A stretch of 64,000 bases of DNA from Parapedobacter luteus. GTDB taxonomy: Bacteria > Bacteroidota > Bacteroidia > Sphingobacteriales > Sphingobacteriaceae. Of the stretch, positions 48,078 to 57,227 are shown in pieces. Where the stretch lies: assembly GCF_900168055.1 (NCBI RefSeq), contig NZ_FUYS01000015.1, positions 1-64,000 on the forward strand, read 5' to 3'. Position numbers and translations under genes: made by a program. Each line of letters starts with the position of its first letter. Position 1 is the first letter of the stretch. Below the pieces are notes generated by a model. That model searched no databases. It was not told where the DNA came from and saw only the letters and a list, made by a program, of their open reading frames with translations.

Positions 48078-48917
48078 TTACCCGGCTTTTCCGGCATCGG
48101 GCATATGGACGATCCGCATTTCCTGTTGCGGATACGGTATGGTGATGTTATTGGCGTCTAACGCCAACTTGATGTTTTCGAAATTAGCGTAATACGCATC
48201 CCAATAGCTGTCTTTGGGCGCCCAGGCCCTGATAATCAAGTTTACCGAACTATCGGCCAGTTCGCCGACATGTACTTCCGGTTTTGGTGTTTTTAATATT
48301 CGCTTGTCTTCGGCCAGCACGTTTAGAATGACCGCACGTGCTTCTTTAATGTTCGACTCGTAGGAAATGCCTATTCGGTATTCGATGCGTCGCTGCGAAA
48401 TACTGGAATAATTGGTAACGACCGAATTAGCCAAGGGGCCGTTGGGCACAAACACGGCTATGCCCTCGGCCGTACGCAACGTCGTATAAAGAATGTCTAT
48501 CCGTTCTACGGTGCCGGATGCCCCCGTTGCGCTGCTTACATAATCACCTACCCGAAAAGGGCGGAAAAGCAAAATCAGCATTCCGCCGGCGAAATTCGAG
48601 AGACTCCCCTGCAGGGCTAAGCCGATGGAAAGGCTAGCCGCCCCTAATACCGCGATAAACGAGGTTGTTTGTATGCCTATCATCGAAGCAACCGACAGGA
48701 TAAGCATGATGTACAGCGCAATTTTCACGATGCTGGCCACAAAATCCCGCAGCGACAAATCCACATTACGCCGCTCAAACCGCCGACGCATAATCGTCAG
48801 TATCAACCGAATAAGCCAGCTACCGACAATTAATAACACGACGGCAAGCAACAAACTCGGCACTTTGGCTAATACCGCTTCGGTAATGCGCTCTAATGCC
48901 AGCTCAATCTTTTCCAT
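48078..48917 (-). CDS. Mechanosensitive channel of the MscS family (second copy)
   Basis: 279 residues from the chosen ATG at 48917 (MEKIELALERITEAV). Three membrane helices in about 15-110; the pore helix AVLGAASLSIGLALQGSLSN is the classic MscS TM3, and the beta domain follows with FRVGDYVSSATGASGTVERI. An ATG at 48953 is also possible, but the extra residues show no family similarity. It is convergent with ribE and divergent from xerD. This is the E. coli MscS-sized type; the copy at 8982-9881 is more diverged. Confidence 0.93.
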   Translation of the reverse strand: MEKIELALERITEAVLAKVPSLLLAVVLLIVGSWLIRLILTIMRRRFERRNVDLSLRDFVASIVKIALYIMLILSVASMIGIQTTSFIAVLGAASLSIGLALQGSLSNFAGGMLILLFRPFRVGDYVSSATGASGTVERIDILYTTLRTAEGIAVFVPNGPLANSVVTNYSSISQRRIEYRIGISYESNIKEARAVILNVLAEDKRILKTPKPEVHVGELADSSVNLIIRAWAPKDSYWDAYYANFENIKLALDANNITIPYPQQEMRIVHMPDAGKAG

Positions 48918-49020
48918 AGTTTGTAAAATTAACAATTCGGAATGAATTTGCATATCATTGTGTTTTTCCCGAAATTTGTTTAAACCGGCTACGAAAATGG
49001 GTACGGCCGGACAGGTGACC

Positions 49021-49914
49021 ATGGATTGGAAGCACGCCATCAACGATTTCAAGCACTACCTTCAATTGGAGCGGGCCGTATCGGCCAACACCGTGGAAGC
49101 CTACCTCAATGACGTGACCAAGCTGTGTCAGTTTGCCGAACCGCGGGGTATTCTGCCCGATGCGGTCACCGCAAGCCAACTGCAGGATTTCTTAGCATGG
49201 ATTAACGGCTTCGGGCTGTCTGCCTATAGTCAGGCGCGCATCCTGTCGGGCATCAAGACATTTTACCTGTTTATGAGCCTCGAATACGGACTAATCGAAA
49301 ATCCCACCGCCTTGATTCAGGCTCCGCGGCTTGGACGCAAGATCCCCGATGTACTCAACATCGTGGAAATAGACCGCCTCATCGCCGCTATCGATCTATC
49401 CACGCCTGAAGGCATACGCAACAAGGCCATGCTTGAAGTGTTATATGGCTGCGGTTTGCGGGTCAGCGAATTGGTCGGACTGAAGCTATCCAACCTATTC
49501 CTCGACATCGAATTTATCAAGGTCACGGGCAAGGGAAACAAGGAACGCCTCGTCCCCATTGGCAGCCAAGCCATCAAACACCTCCGCATCTACGTAGAAG
49601 AAGTACGTATCCACCAAAAAATAAAGGCGGAATGTGCCGACTTTGTGTTCCTTAACCGACGTGGATCGCCGCTTACCCGCGTAATGGTATTCCTCATTAT
49701 TAAAGAACTGGCCAACGCCACCGGACTGAAAAAGAAAATCAGCCCCCACACCTTCCGCCACTCCTTCGCCAGTCACCTGGTCGAGGGAGGTGCTGATTTG
49801 CGAGCCGTCCAGGAAATGTTGGGCCACGAAAGCATCACCACAACCGAAATCTATACACATGTCGACCGCGATTACCTGCATTCCGTCATCACGCAATACC
49901 ACCCACGTTCGTAA
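49021..49914 (+). CDS. xerD: Tyrosine recombinase XerD
   Basis: Chromosome-dimer resolution recombinase. 297 residues, the standard XerC/D length. SAM-like N-terminal DNA-binding domain (1-85), then the catalytic domain with Arg in YGCGLRVSELVGL, Lys in VTGKGNKERLVP, His-x-x-Arg in HTFRHSFASHL, His in MLGHESI and the nucleophile Tyr in EIYTHVDRDYLH. The ATG at 49021 (MDWKHAINDFKHYL) is preferred over 48997. Its chromosomal context with housekeeping genes argues against a mobile-element integrase. Confidence 0.92.
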   Translation: MDWKHAINDFKHYLQLERAVSANTVEAYLNDVTKLCQFAEPRGILPDAVTASQLQDFLAWINGFGLSAYSQARILSGIKTFYLFMSLEYGLIENPTALIQAPRLGRKIPDVLNIVEIDRLIAAIDLSTPEGIRNKAMLEVLYGCGLRVSELVGLKLSNLFLDIEFIKVTGKGNKERLVPIGSQAIKHLRIYVEEVRIHQKIKAECADFVFLNRRGSPLTRVMVFLIIKELANATGLKKKISPHTFRHSFASHLVEGGADLRAVQEMLGHESITTTEIYTHVDRDYLHSVITQYHPRS

Positions 49915-49972
49915 CATCGACTACTAATGAAATTTTGTTGCATTTAATTTATGTATTAAAGCACCGATGTCG

Positions 49973-49980
49973 TAATTTTG
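49973..49980 (+). promoter_or_regulatory. Candidate -7 box of the histidine-rich receptor operon
   Basis: TAATTTTG matches TAnnTTTG and ends 20 bases before the ATG at 50001. No clear -33 TTTG is at the right distance, which is compatible with an activator-dependent or regulated promoter. Confidence 0.45.
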
Positions 49981-49989
49981 AGCCGACTA

Positions 49990-50006
49990 TTGCAACACAG
50001 ATGCAA
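49990..50006. promoter_or_regulatory. Inverted repeat over the start codon of the histidine-rich receptor gene
   Basis: TTGCA-N7-TGCAA (5+5 bp) covers the region just after the expected transcription start and the start codon itself. It could be an operator for a metal-responsive repressor, but it is short and may be chance. Confidence 0.3.
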
Positions 50007-52328
50007 ATAAAAAAAGTACTTGCTACATTTCTGGCTTCGTTATTATTCTTGACGACGGTTTATGCACAAACGGCGAATTGTACGTTGACCATCAGGGGTA
50101 GGGTCATCGACAGCGATACGCAGCTTCCATTATCCGGAGTTACGATACGTGTTAGCCCCGGCGAATACCAAGTCATCTCGGATGGCCATGGTTATTTCCG
50201 GCTGCCGCAACTCTGCAAGGGTACACCGTATGTGCTGACTGCCACAAGTATCGGCTTCGATAGCCTATCCATCCGCCTTCCGCTGGACCAGGACGAAATC
50301 GTCACCATTGCGCTACACCACGGCCATATCCACTTACATGACGTCGACGTGGTAGGCCATCAGCAGACCATTGCCACGACAAACCGTGTAACAACAACTT
50401 CCCGGGAGCAGGTTGCGCAGGTACAGGGTAAGACATTGGCCGATATCTTTAGCACGCTGCCCGGCGTAAGCATGCTACAGACCGGCACGACCATTGCCAA
50501 ACCGGTCATTAATGGTATGCATAGCAACCGCATTCTCATCCTGAATAATGGTATCCGGCAAGAGGGGCAGCAGTGGGGCAGTGAGCATGCTCCGGAAATC
50601 GATCCGTTCATTGCCAAGGATTTTAAGCTGATAAAGGGCGCGGAAGGCGTACGCTACGGCGCTGATGCGATTGGTGGTGTCATCATCACATTCCCGCCGC
50701 CCTTACCGATCGATCCCCACCTATCAGGCGAACTGAACGCTATATACCAGACCAACGGACGGGGAGGCGTAATATCCGGCATGCTGCAGTCCGGCGTCAA
50801 CGGCATTAGCGGCTTGGCCTGGCGTGTACAGGGCACGGCCAAAAGAAGCGGCAACGTGCGCACGGCCGATTACCACCTAGGAAATACCGGGGTCGCTGAA
50901 TACAATGCTTCGGCAGCGGTGCGTTACAACCATACCAGTTCGGCCTTCGAAGCGTATTACAGCCGTTTCCAGACGTCGCTGGGCATTTTCACGGGAGCCC
51001 ATGTTGGCACCATCGCAGATATACAAGCCCGCGTAGAAGCCGGCGAACCGTTCGAACGCTATCCGTTTACATATGCCATCAATGCACCAAGGCAACGTGT
51101 CACCCATGACTTGGGTAAGCTCAAATGGCACCGCGACCACGCCGGCGGCGGAAGCCTGGATATCCAATATGGTATTCAGCGTAACCACCGCCAGGAGTAC
51201 GATATCCGACGCGCAGGCCGCGACGCTTTGCCCATGCTCGATATGGTGCTCACCACGCAGACGCTGGACGCGGCCTATCAGACACCTCTGTATGGCAAAT
51301 GGCGGACACAGGCGGGCACAAACCTCACATTACAGGTAAACAACAATATCCCCGGTACGCTAAACACGCCACTCATCCCCAATTATGATAGTTTCACCGC
51401 TGGAGCCTTCGCCATCCAACGGTTCATTGAAAACAACCATGAGTGGGAATTGGGCATCCGCTATGACTTCAGGGCATTCGATGCCGCAGGATTTGACCGG
51501 AACCAAAACCTTTATGGAGGCCAGCGCGACTTCCATAACGTCAGCGGATCGTTCGGTGGCATCTGGCGTCCCAACGCGGCTTGGCAATTGCGCAGCAACA
51601 TCGGCCTGGCCTGGCGGGCACCCAACGCAAATGAATTATACAGCAATGGCTTGCATCATGGTGCGGCCTTATACGAAATCGGAGATGCCCAGCTGGAAAG
51701 CGAGCACGGCTATAAATGGGTGATAAGCCCTTCGTACGTGCAGGGCCGGGTGAGCGTCGATCTCGACCTCTATGCACAATACGTACAGCATTACATCTAC
51801 GCACAGCCTTCGCCCGGCGAGTTTATTCAAACCATCCGGGGTATATTCCCCGTATTCAGGTACAGGCAGACCGACGCGACATTTTTCGGCGCTGACCTTT
51901 CCGTGACGTACGAGCTGCCTTACAGTTTGGATTACCAGCTTAATGCTTCGCTCATCCGCGCACGCGATAGCCGGAACGATGTATTCCTGCCTTATATCCC
52001 CGCAGACCGGCTTAACCACCGCGTGCGGTGGCAGATTCCGTTAATGAATAAGGTTGCCAGTGATACCTACGTTACCCTTGAACACCGATGGGTGTTTGAG
52101 CAGAAACGGTATGAGCCTGACTCGGACTACGCACCGCCACCGCCCGCCTACCATTTGTTCGCGCTATATGCAGGCAGCAAACTTGCTGTGGGCAGCCACC
52201 AACTGGATGTGGGGATCTCGCTCAATAATGCGTTCAATACGGCATACCGCGAATATATGAATAGATTCCGCTATTACAGCCACAATTTAGGCCGTGAAGT
52301 CGGTATCCGGTTATCGTATTCTTTTTGA
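50001..52328 (+). CDS. TonB-dependent receptor with histidine-rich segment, probable metal uptake
   Basis: 775 residues. Signal peptide (about 1-24, ending VYA-Q), carboxypeptidase-regulatory-like domain (about 30-110), then HHGHIHLHDVDVVGHQ (about 114-129) linking to a TonB-box/plug region (plug about 145-260, with INGMHSNRILILNNGIRQEG), and a barrel ending GIRLSYSF. This is a classical receptor, not a SusC type. The histidine-rich linker and the partner lipoprotein with many His residues suggest transport of zinc or another transition metal, as in ZnuD-like receptors. The ATG at 50001 begins the signal peptide. Confidence 0.85.
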   Translation: MQIKKVLATFLASLLFLTTVYAQTANCTLTIRGRVIDSDTQLPLSGVTIRVSPGEYQVISDGHGYFRLPQLCKGTPYVLTATSIGFDSLSIRLPLDQDEIVTIALHHGHIHLHDVDVVGHQQTIATTNRVTTTSREQVAQVQGKTLADIFSTLPGVSMLQTGTTIAKPVINGMHSNRILILNNGIRQEGQQWGSEHAPEIDPFIAKDFKLIKGAEGVRYGADAIGGVIITFPPPLPIDPHLSGELNAIYQTNGRGGVISGMLQSGVNGISGLAWRVQGTAKRSGNVRTADYHLGNTGVAEYNASAAVRYNHTSSAFEAYYSRFQTSLGIFTGAHVGTIADIQARVEAGEPFERYPFTYAINAPRQRVTHDLGKLKWHRDHAGGGSLDIQYGIQRNHRQEYDIRRAGRDALPMLDMVLTTQTLDAAYQTPLYGKWRTQAGTNLTLQVNNNIPGTLNTPLIPNYDSFTAGAFAIQRFIENNHEWELGIRYDFRAFDAAGFDRNQNLYGGQRDFHNVSGSFGGIWRPNAAWQLRSNIGLAWRAPNANELYSNGLHHGAALYEIGDAQLESEHGYKWVISPSYVQGRVSVDLDLYAQYVQHYIYAQPSPGEFIQTIRGIFPVFRYRQTDATFFGADLSVTYELPYSLDYQLNASLIRARDSRNDVFLPYIPADRLNHRVRWQIPLMNKVASDTYVTLEHRWVFEQKRYEPDSDYAPPPPAYHLFALYAGSKLAVGSHQLDVGISLNNAFNTAYREYMNRFRYYSHNLGREVGIRLSYSF

Positions 52329-52408
52329 GCCACACGCTTTCAATACCACGTTAAATAACACACGTATAGACACTGATATTCAATAAGTAACAAATAAAAA
52401 TTATCGAT

Positions 52409-53020
52409 ATGAAAAAGCAATTCAAAACGATCGCCCTCGCATCCATCGCATTGGGGCTTTTCGCATGTTTCTCGTCCTGCAGCAAAGACGATCCCGCACC
52501 TGAAATCCCACAGGAAGAAGTCGGCCGAGCCAGGCTGACGTTTACCGAAGTAGCATGGCACGGTGATCATGCGGATGACCTCGAAAATCCCGAGGTTGTG
52601 GAAGTTGAGTTTGACGCACAGGGGTTGCCGCCTGTCGGCGCCCACTTACATTTAAACGCCGGCAAGACCTATCGGCTTGAATTGACGACCTACGATTTTG
52701 CCGGCAGGGAAAGCCAGCACGAATTTGTGAATGAAGCTCATATCCACCAAATATTCCTTTTAGGTGCTCCCGATGGCGTATTGGATTACCAATATGCGGA
52801 TCCCAATAATGCCCGGGTAGGCATAACCGGTTATTTACACGTGCTGAGAGCGTCCGACAGCTTTATCTTTAACCTGATCCTGCGTCATTTAAATGAAGGG
52901 GTGAAATCCAGCATCACGGCTGACGATTGGAACAACCCCAATTATACGCAGTTCAGCGGGGTGAATGACCTCGACCTCAACGTGGAGGTCCATGTCGTTG
53001 AAGGCGACCATGATCACTAA
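52409..53020 (+). CDS. Histidine-rich lipoprotein linked to the TonB receptor
   Basis: 203 residues. Lipoprotein signal with lipobox in FSSC (about Cys24), acidic spacer (SKDDPAPEIPQEE), then a beta-rich domain with scattered His: EVAWHGDHADD, GAHLHLNAG, NEAHIHQIF, and the C-terminal end VEGDHDH. It lies 80 bases after the receptor gene on the same strand. A surface or periplasmic metal-binding partner is likely by context and composition; no enzyme domain is recognised. Confidence 0.7.
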   Translation: MKKQFKTIALASIALGLFACFSSCSKDDPAPEIPQEEVGRARLTFTEVAWHGDHADDLENPEVVEVEFDAQGLPPVGAHLHLNAGKTYRLELTTYDFAGRESQHEFVNEAHIHQIFLLGAPDGVLDYQYADPNNARVGITGYLHVLRASDSFIFNLILRHLNEGVKSSITADDWNNPNYTQFSGVNDLDLNVEVHVVEGDHDH

Positions 53021-53055
53021 TCTGCTGATTGTCCTCACTCCGTGATCGTTGTTAC

Positions 53056-53583
53056 TTATTCACTCCGCCTCCTGGCTTTATCAAGCCTAATCATGGCGCC
53101 GAAGTCAAGCCCCATCGCCATAGCCTCCACGGTCATGGCGATGCGCTTGGCGCGTGTAGGCCCCGTCTTGGCGCCATTGATGTGGTTGATGAAGTAATTA
53201 CGGTGCGATTTGGCCAGGGCCATAAAGCGCCCCATTAAATCTGCCTCATCGTCCAGCAGACAGATCTCGAGGTCTTCCGGTACTTCGATAACAAAATCCT
53301 TATCTTCCTCCAGCCGCAAGACCAAGACATCGCCCACCCCTTTCCGCAACGCTTTCCGCATACCGGCGTTAATGGCTAAAAAATAATCGCCTTCCCCCTT
53401 GGGCATTAAGGAAAGCCCCGAAAAAGGATGCCCATCAATTTCACCGCGCACACGGTAGGCCTGCCGGTAGTCCGGCTTAAGCTGGTTGGCAATATGATAC
53501 GGCACATCCACATACGCCCACCCCACCATGGCTGCCCCGTGGGTTTCCGATCGGTGTATCGCTGCCTGAAATTCTACTGTCAT
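53056..53583 (-). CDS. DUF1905/YdeI-OmdA family protein
   Basis: 175 residues, no signal peptide. The N-terminal part (about 1-95) matches DUF1905: GWAYVDVPYHI, RVRGEIDGHPF and GDYFLAINAGMRKALRKG. The C-terminal part has the YdeI/OmpD-associated helical motif with SHRNYFINHINGAKTGPTRAKR. Relatives are named for bacteriocin resistance, but the mechanism is unclear. It overlaps the end of ispE by four bases (ATGA), so it is translated from the same transcript. Confidence 0.85.
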   Translation of the reverse strand: MTVEFQAAIHRSETHGAAMVGWAYVDVPYHIANQLKPDYRQAYRVRGEIDGHPFSGLSLMPKGEGDYFLAINAGMRKALRKGVGDVLVLRLEEDKDFVIEVPEDLEICLLDDEADLMGRFMALAKSHRNYFINHINGAKTGPTRAKRIAMTVEAMAMGLDFGAMIRLDKARRRSE

Positions 53584-54398
53584 CCTGCTTTACTTAAATC
53601 AACATAAAGTACGTCACAAGAGCTGCTTAACTCTTGCAACCTTACCGATTCATTAAACAGACCGTAAACTGCTGATCCGCTCCCACTCATTGCGGCAAAC
53701 ACAGCTCCTTTCTCATACAAAAGCATTTTAAGTGCCCTGATTTCCGGGTGGGCTGCAAAAATGCCCGGCTCAAAATCGTTAGCGATGGTGTCGCGCCAGG
53801 TTTCTACCGGACGGGTAATGGCCGATGCCAATTGTTTACCTTCCGGATTGGGAATCACCGTACCGTAGGCCTCGCCGGTGGAAACATGCACATTGGGCTT
53901 GACCAGCACCAGCTGGTATGCCGATAAATCCACGTTCACGTCCTCGAAAACATCGCCGATGCCCGTGGCCAGGACCGGTGTATTCCGGATAAAAAAAGCA
54001 CAGTCAGCACCCAACTGGCGTGCATACGTTATCAGTTGCGGTTCTTCGAGGCCAAGGCCGAATGTCGAATTGAGCAGTTTCAATAAAAAAGCAGCGTCTG
54101 CCGAGCCCCCGCCGAGCCCGGCCCCGATGGGAATGGTTTTATGCAAATAAATAGTTACCGGCGGCAAATCATACGCCGCACGAAGCAGATGGTAGGTTTT
54201 GAGGCACAGGTTGTCATGGCTATCCCCGGGTATGGGCAAACCGGACGGGACGAATCGTGTTTCTGCCGCCTCGACCACTTCCAGCACGTCGTAGATTTTC
54301 AGCGGGTAAAAAACCGTTTCCAGGTTATGGTATCCGTCGTCACGGCGATTGAGCACCTGAAGTCCGATATTGATTTTTGCGTTGGCAAAGGTCACCAT
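53580..54398 (-). CDS. ispE: 4-diphosphocytidyl-2-C-methyl-D-erythritol kinase
   Basis: GHMP kinase of the MEP isoprenoid pathway. 272 residues. Start FANAKINIGLQVLNRRDDGYHN; ATP-binding glycine-rich motif IPIGAGLGGGSADAAFLL (about 90-107); C-terminal motif FAAMSGSGSAVYGLF. The ATG at 54398 fits the family start; in-frame codons further upstream overlap the preceding gene. It lies 12 bases after the DinB-like gene and overlaps the DUF1905 gene by four. Confidence 0.95.
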   Translation of the reverse strand: MVTFANAKINIGLQVLNRRDDGYHNLETVFYPLKIYDVLEVVEAAETRFVPSGLPIPGDSHDNLCLKTYHLLRAAYDLPPVTIYLHKTIPIGAGLGGGSADAAFLLKLLNSTFGLGLEEPQLITYARQLGADCAFFIRNTPVLATGIGDVFEDVNVDLSAYQLVLVKPNVHVSTGEAYGTVIPNPEGKQLASAITRPVETWRDTIANDFEPGIFAAHPEIRALKMLLYEKGAVFAAMSGSGSAVYGLFNESVRLQELSSSCDVLYVDLSKAG

Positions 54399-54409
54399 AC
54401 TTCCTGTCG

Positions 54410-54895
54410 TTAAGAAAAACTCCGATGCGACGGCCAAGCCCCCTTGAGCTTGCGGATAAAAATGATCTGCCCGGTATGATAGGCGTCATGTACAGTCAAA
54501 TCCAAAAACTGCGCACCTATGGGCTCACTTGGCGCCGGCGTATCAAGGTCGCCATCTTCCATATCCTGTAAGAGTCGCCCCAAGGTACGATGCGTGTCAA
54601 ACAACTTTGCAACCGCATCTTGCCATGCCGCTTCCCCACTACCTTTTACCACGAAGGTTTCGTCGTTGCCCGAAAGTGGCTGGTCTGCGAATCCCTTTAT
54701 CCGTCTGATCAGCCGCTCTTTGAAGTATATGACGTGCGCCACGGTTTCCCAGATGGTATTTGCCGCCGCGCCCTCCGGCCTCCAGGAGGCCAGTGATGCA
54801 TCGACGTCCCGAAGTGCATCCGCATAGGGTGGATACCATCCTTCCTTTTCGGCGGCAAACTGCCAATATTGCTGTATGATTGATTTTCTATCCAT
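54410..54895 (-). CDS. DinB-family protein
   Basis: 161 residues, four-helix bundle of the DinB/YfiT type. Three potential metal-binding His are at the usual places: VAHVIYFKER in the second helix and HDAYHTGQII in the fourth. Such proteins may be metal-dependent thiol transferases, but function here is unknown. It is the first gene of a three-gene run (this gene, ispE, DUF1905 gene). Confidence 0.85.
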   Translation of the reverse strand: MDRKSIIQQYWQFAAEKEGWYPPYADALRDVDASLASWRPEGAAANTIWETVAHVIYFKERLIRRIKGFADQPLSGNDETFVVKGSGEAAWQDAVAKLFDTHRTLGRLLQDMEDGDLDTPAPSEPIGAQFLDLTVHDAYHTGQIIFIRKLKGAWPSHRSFS

Positions 54896-55087
54896 GAGAT
54901 CGTCTAATTATCGTTATCTGCAAACTAAGACAAAATTGCTTTTTTTCACAAGTGTTTATTTCCATCAATTGTACGTAACCATTCATGCACGTTTTGCAGT
55001 ACCTTAACAGCTGTCTGCCAGCGGATATTCATGACGACGGCAAACAATTCGGGCAGCTGATTGTTGATCGTTCGAAAATTAATTCGC

Positions 55088-55570
55088 ATGGAGATGAACA
55101 TACGCGCTTACTTCCTAATGGGGAGCCTTGCCTTATGCATGGCATGCCAAAGCGGCAACCGGAACGAGACGGCGGCCAATGACACCATGCTACAAGCCGA
55201 CAGGTTACCGGAAGATCAGGAGCAAAAATACTGCTTCCTGCGAACGGAAGGCACACAGCGCCAAGACTCGTCTTACGTGCAACTGGTCATCAGGGGCGAG
55301 ACCGTTAGCGGCATTTACAATACGATTCCTCATGAAAAAGATGCCCGGCGCGGTACCGTGCTGGGGCAGCGCAAAGACCATGTATTCTATTTGGTATGGA
55401 CATATTCGCAAGAAGGGATGCAAGACACCATGCGGGTGGTGTTTACATTACGAGACGGCAAGCTCATGCAGAAACCCTTAAGCGTAGACTCGCTGACCGG
55501 CCGGCAGGTTACACGGGATACTAGCGGCTTTTCGGTGACTTACGAACCGGTGGATTGCGCGGCTGACTAA
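55088..55570 (+). CDS. Small lipoprotein of unknown function
   Basis: 160 residues. Signal peptide with lipobox LCMAC near residue 20, followed by a polar linker (QSGNRNETAAND) and a beta-rich domain with alternating hydrophobic residues (SYVQLVIRGETVSGIYNTIP). The ATGs at 55088 and 55094 are both possible. No family recognised. It stands alone between divergent and convergent neighbours; its stop overlaps the convergent dehydrogenase stop by four bases (CTAA). Confidence 0.7.
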   Translation: MEMNIRAYFLMGSLALCMACQSGNRNETAANDTMLQADRLPEDQEQKYCFLRTEGTQRQDSSYVQLVIRGETVSGIYNTIPHEKDARRGTVLGQRKDHVFYLVWTYSQEGMQDTMRVVFTLRDGKLMQKPLSVDSLTGRQVTRDTSGFSVTYEPVDCAAD

Positions 55571-56598
55571 CGAAGGAGACTGTGCTGGCTGGCCGTGAAG
55601 ATATCGCGCCATATCCGGTTGATTTCGGTACCGGCGTCGGCAGCCACCATCCCGGCAAGGGGGTAAAGCGCCATCACTTGCTGCCGGCACCTATGCACCA
55701 GGGCCCTGCTGCTGTCACTTACCGCCTGGAGCTGCGACGGCGCTATTGTTCCCAACCGCTGCAATTCATCCCATGATGCGTCCACCACTTGAAGAAACAA
55801 CTCTCTTGCTTTCACCAGCTGGTTTTGCGCCATGTCGGCCGCTTGAACCGCATCGGCCTTATCTATTGCCGCCACACATGCCACAAAGTGGCGCGCCATA
55901 CCCAACGTGTTGGCTGCCAATGTGACTTCCGCAAATTGTAAAAAGGGATACCGATAGGTCGGATGGGGAAATGTAGCTCGTTCGGGCGCGATGGTAAACG
56001 CTTGGGATTCATCAATCCGGCTGTCAGCAATCTCAAACGAATGGCTCGCCGTGGCTTTCAACCCAAAGGCTTTCCAATCTTCGATAATCCGGACGTTATC
56101 CTTGGCAAGGAAAAACGACCGGACCAGGGGGTTGCCAGCATCGTCCATCAAGGGTACACCGCGTTGTTCAAGCACGCAATTGACCGTGAAATGGGTCAGA
56201 TGGGGTGCACCGGTGGCGTAACGCCACACGCCCGTAATACGGTAGCCACCGTTTTCAACCACCGCCCTGCCGGACGCCTGCCCGCTCCCACCAAAGCATA
56301 CCGTACGTTCCGAAAATATAGACGCCGCTACCGACGGATCAATGTAACCCACAAACAGGTTCGCCCCAGCACAGAGCGTCACCGTCCACCCCAAACTGCC
56401 GTCGATACATGCCAATTCTTCTTCCAAGCGAACCCCTTCGGGCACAGTTAATTCCAGTCCGCCATACTGTTTTGGTACAAACAGCTTAAACCATCGCTGG
56501 TCATAAATAATGGCCAGTTGTTCGGATGTCAGGCAGCCATTCGTCTCCGCATGGCGCGACAACTCGCTAAGCAACGTGGCTATTCGCGCAGCAATCAT
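55567..56598 (-). CDS. Acyl-CoA dehydrogenase-like flavoprotein
   Basis: 343 residues with the acyl-CoA dehydrogenase layout: N-terminal helices (ATLLSELSRHAETNG), middle beta domain (VCFGGSGQASGRAVV, then YRITGVWRYATGAPHLTHF) and C-terminal helical bundle. The middle region resembles the HsaA/DszC group of flavin-dependent monooxygenases, so it may be an oxygenase rather than a dehydrogenase. The ATG at 56598 overlaps the pnuC stop (ATGA); an ATG at 56634 is possible but would lie well inside pnuC. Last gene of mqo-pnuC-this gene. Confidence 0.8.
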   Translation of the reverse strand: MIAARIATLLSELSRHAETNGCLTSEQLAIIYDQRWFKLFVPKQYGGLELTVPEGVRLEEELACIDGSLGWTVTLCAGANLFVGYIDPSVAASIFSERTVCFGGSGQASGRAVVENGGYRITGVWRYATGAPHLTHFTVNCVLEQRGVPLMDDAGNPLVRSFFLAKDNVRIIEDWKAFGLKATASHSFEIADSRIDESQAFTIAPERATFPHPTYRYPFLQFAEVTLAANTLGMARHFVACVAAIDKADAVQAADMAQNQLVKARELFLQVVDASWDELQRLGTIAPSQLQAVSDSSRALVHRCRQQVMALYPLAGMVAADAGTEINRIWRDIFTASQHSLLR

Positions 56599-57227
56599 GC
56601 GCCTGCCCGCTCCCGATTGATGATCCGTTTCCATTCGAAATAGCCGAAGATCGCTACGATAAACAAAAACAGGGTTAATAACGCGTAAAGATGAAGCCCT
56701 TTATAAACGAATAAGGGTATGGCAAATGCATTGCTGACATTGAGCAATATCCAGTTCTCTATTTTGCGCTTAGCAAGCAGCCACATACCCGCCCAAGCGG
56801 TGGCACTTACCCAGGCATCCCATACCGGCACCGTTGAGTCGGTAAAACGCACCAAGGCACCATACAGAACCGGGAAGCCCAACGCGACAATCAACAGCGC
56901 GATCCCCCACTCCCTTGCTGAAGCATACGATGCCTTTACTGGTTCGTCGCCGCTGCGCTTAAGCCAATAGGCCCACCCATAGACGCTCATCACAAGGTAG
57001 TAAAGATTCAACAGGATCTCGGCATATAATCCAGCCTCGTTCAAGACATAAATCGTGATCACGATACTGGCTATGCCAAAAGGATAAAGCAGCACATTAT
57101 TGGTTTTGGCCAGCAGCACTTGAACTACACCGCAGGCCACCCCTACCCAGTGCAATAACGGTGTTCCCGTGAGCTGTACAACCAGTTCATCCATCCAATC
57201 AGCGGGTAGGGCTTCGCCTATCACCAT
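56595..57227 (-). CDS. pnuC: Nicotinamide riboside/mononucleoside transporter PnuC
   Basis: Inner-membrane facilitator for vitamin B3 nucleosides. 210 residues with about seven hydrophobic segments (full-length 3+1+3 topology). The family core is visible in the region GMWLLAKRKIENWILLNVSN and in GIASIVITIYVLNEAGLYAE. Substrate is probably nicotinamide riboside. It shares one base with mqo (TAATG) and overlaps the next gene by four bases, so all three are tightly coupled. No TPP or NAD riboswitch is seen, since the operon starts with mqo. Confidence 0.9.
   Translation of the reverse strand: MVIGEALPADWMDELVVQLTGTPLLHWVGVACGVVQVLLAKTNNVLLYPFGIASIVITIYVLNEAGLYAEILLNLYYLVMSVYGWAYWLKRSGDEPVKASYASAREWGIALLIVALGFPVLYGALVRFTDSTVPVWDAWVSATAWAGMWLLAKRKIENWILLNVSNAFAIPLFVYKGLHLYALLTLFLFIVAIFGYFEWKRIINRERAGA

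Noticed and set aside
49021-49914. Tyrosine recombinase considered as the integrase of a mobile element
   Set aside because: Length and sequence fit housekeeping XerD, there is no att-like duplication nearby, and the neighbours are core genes.
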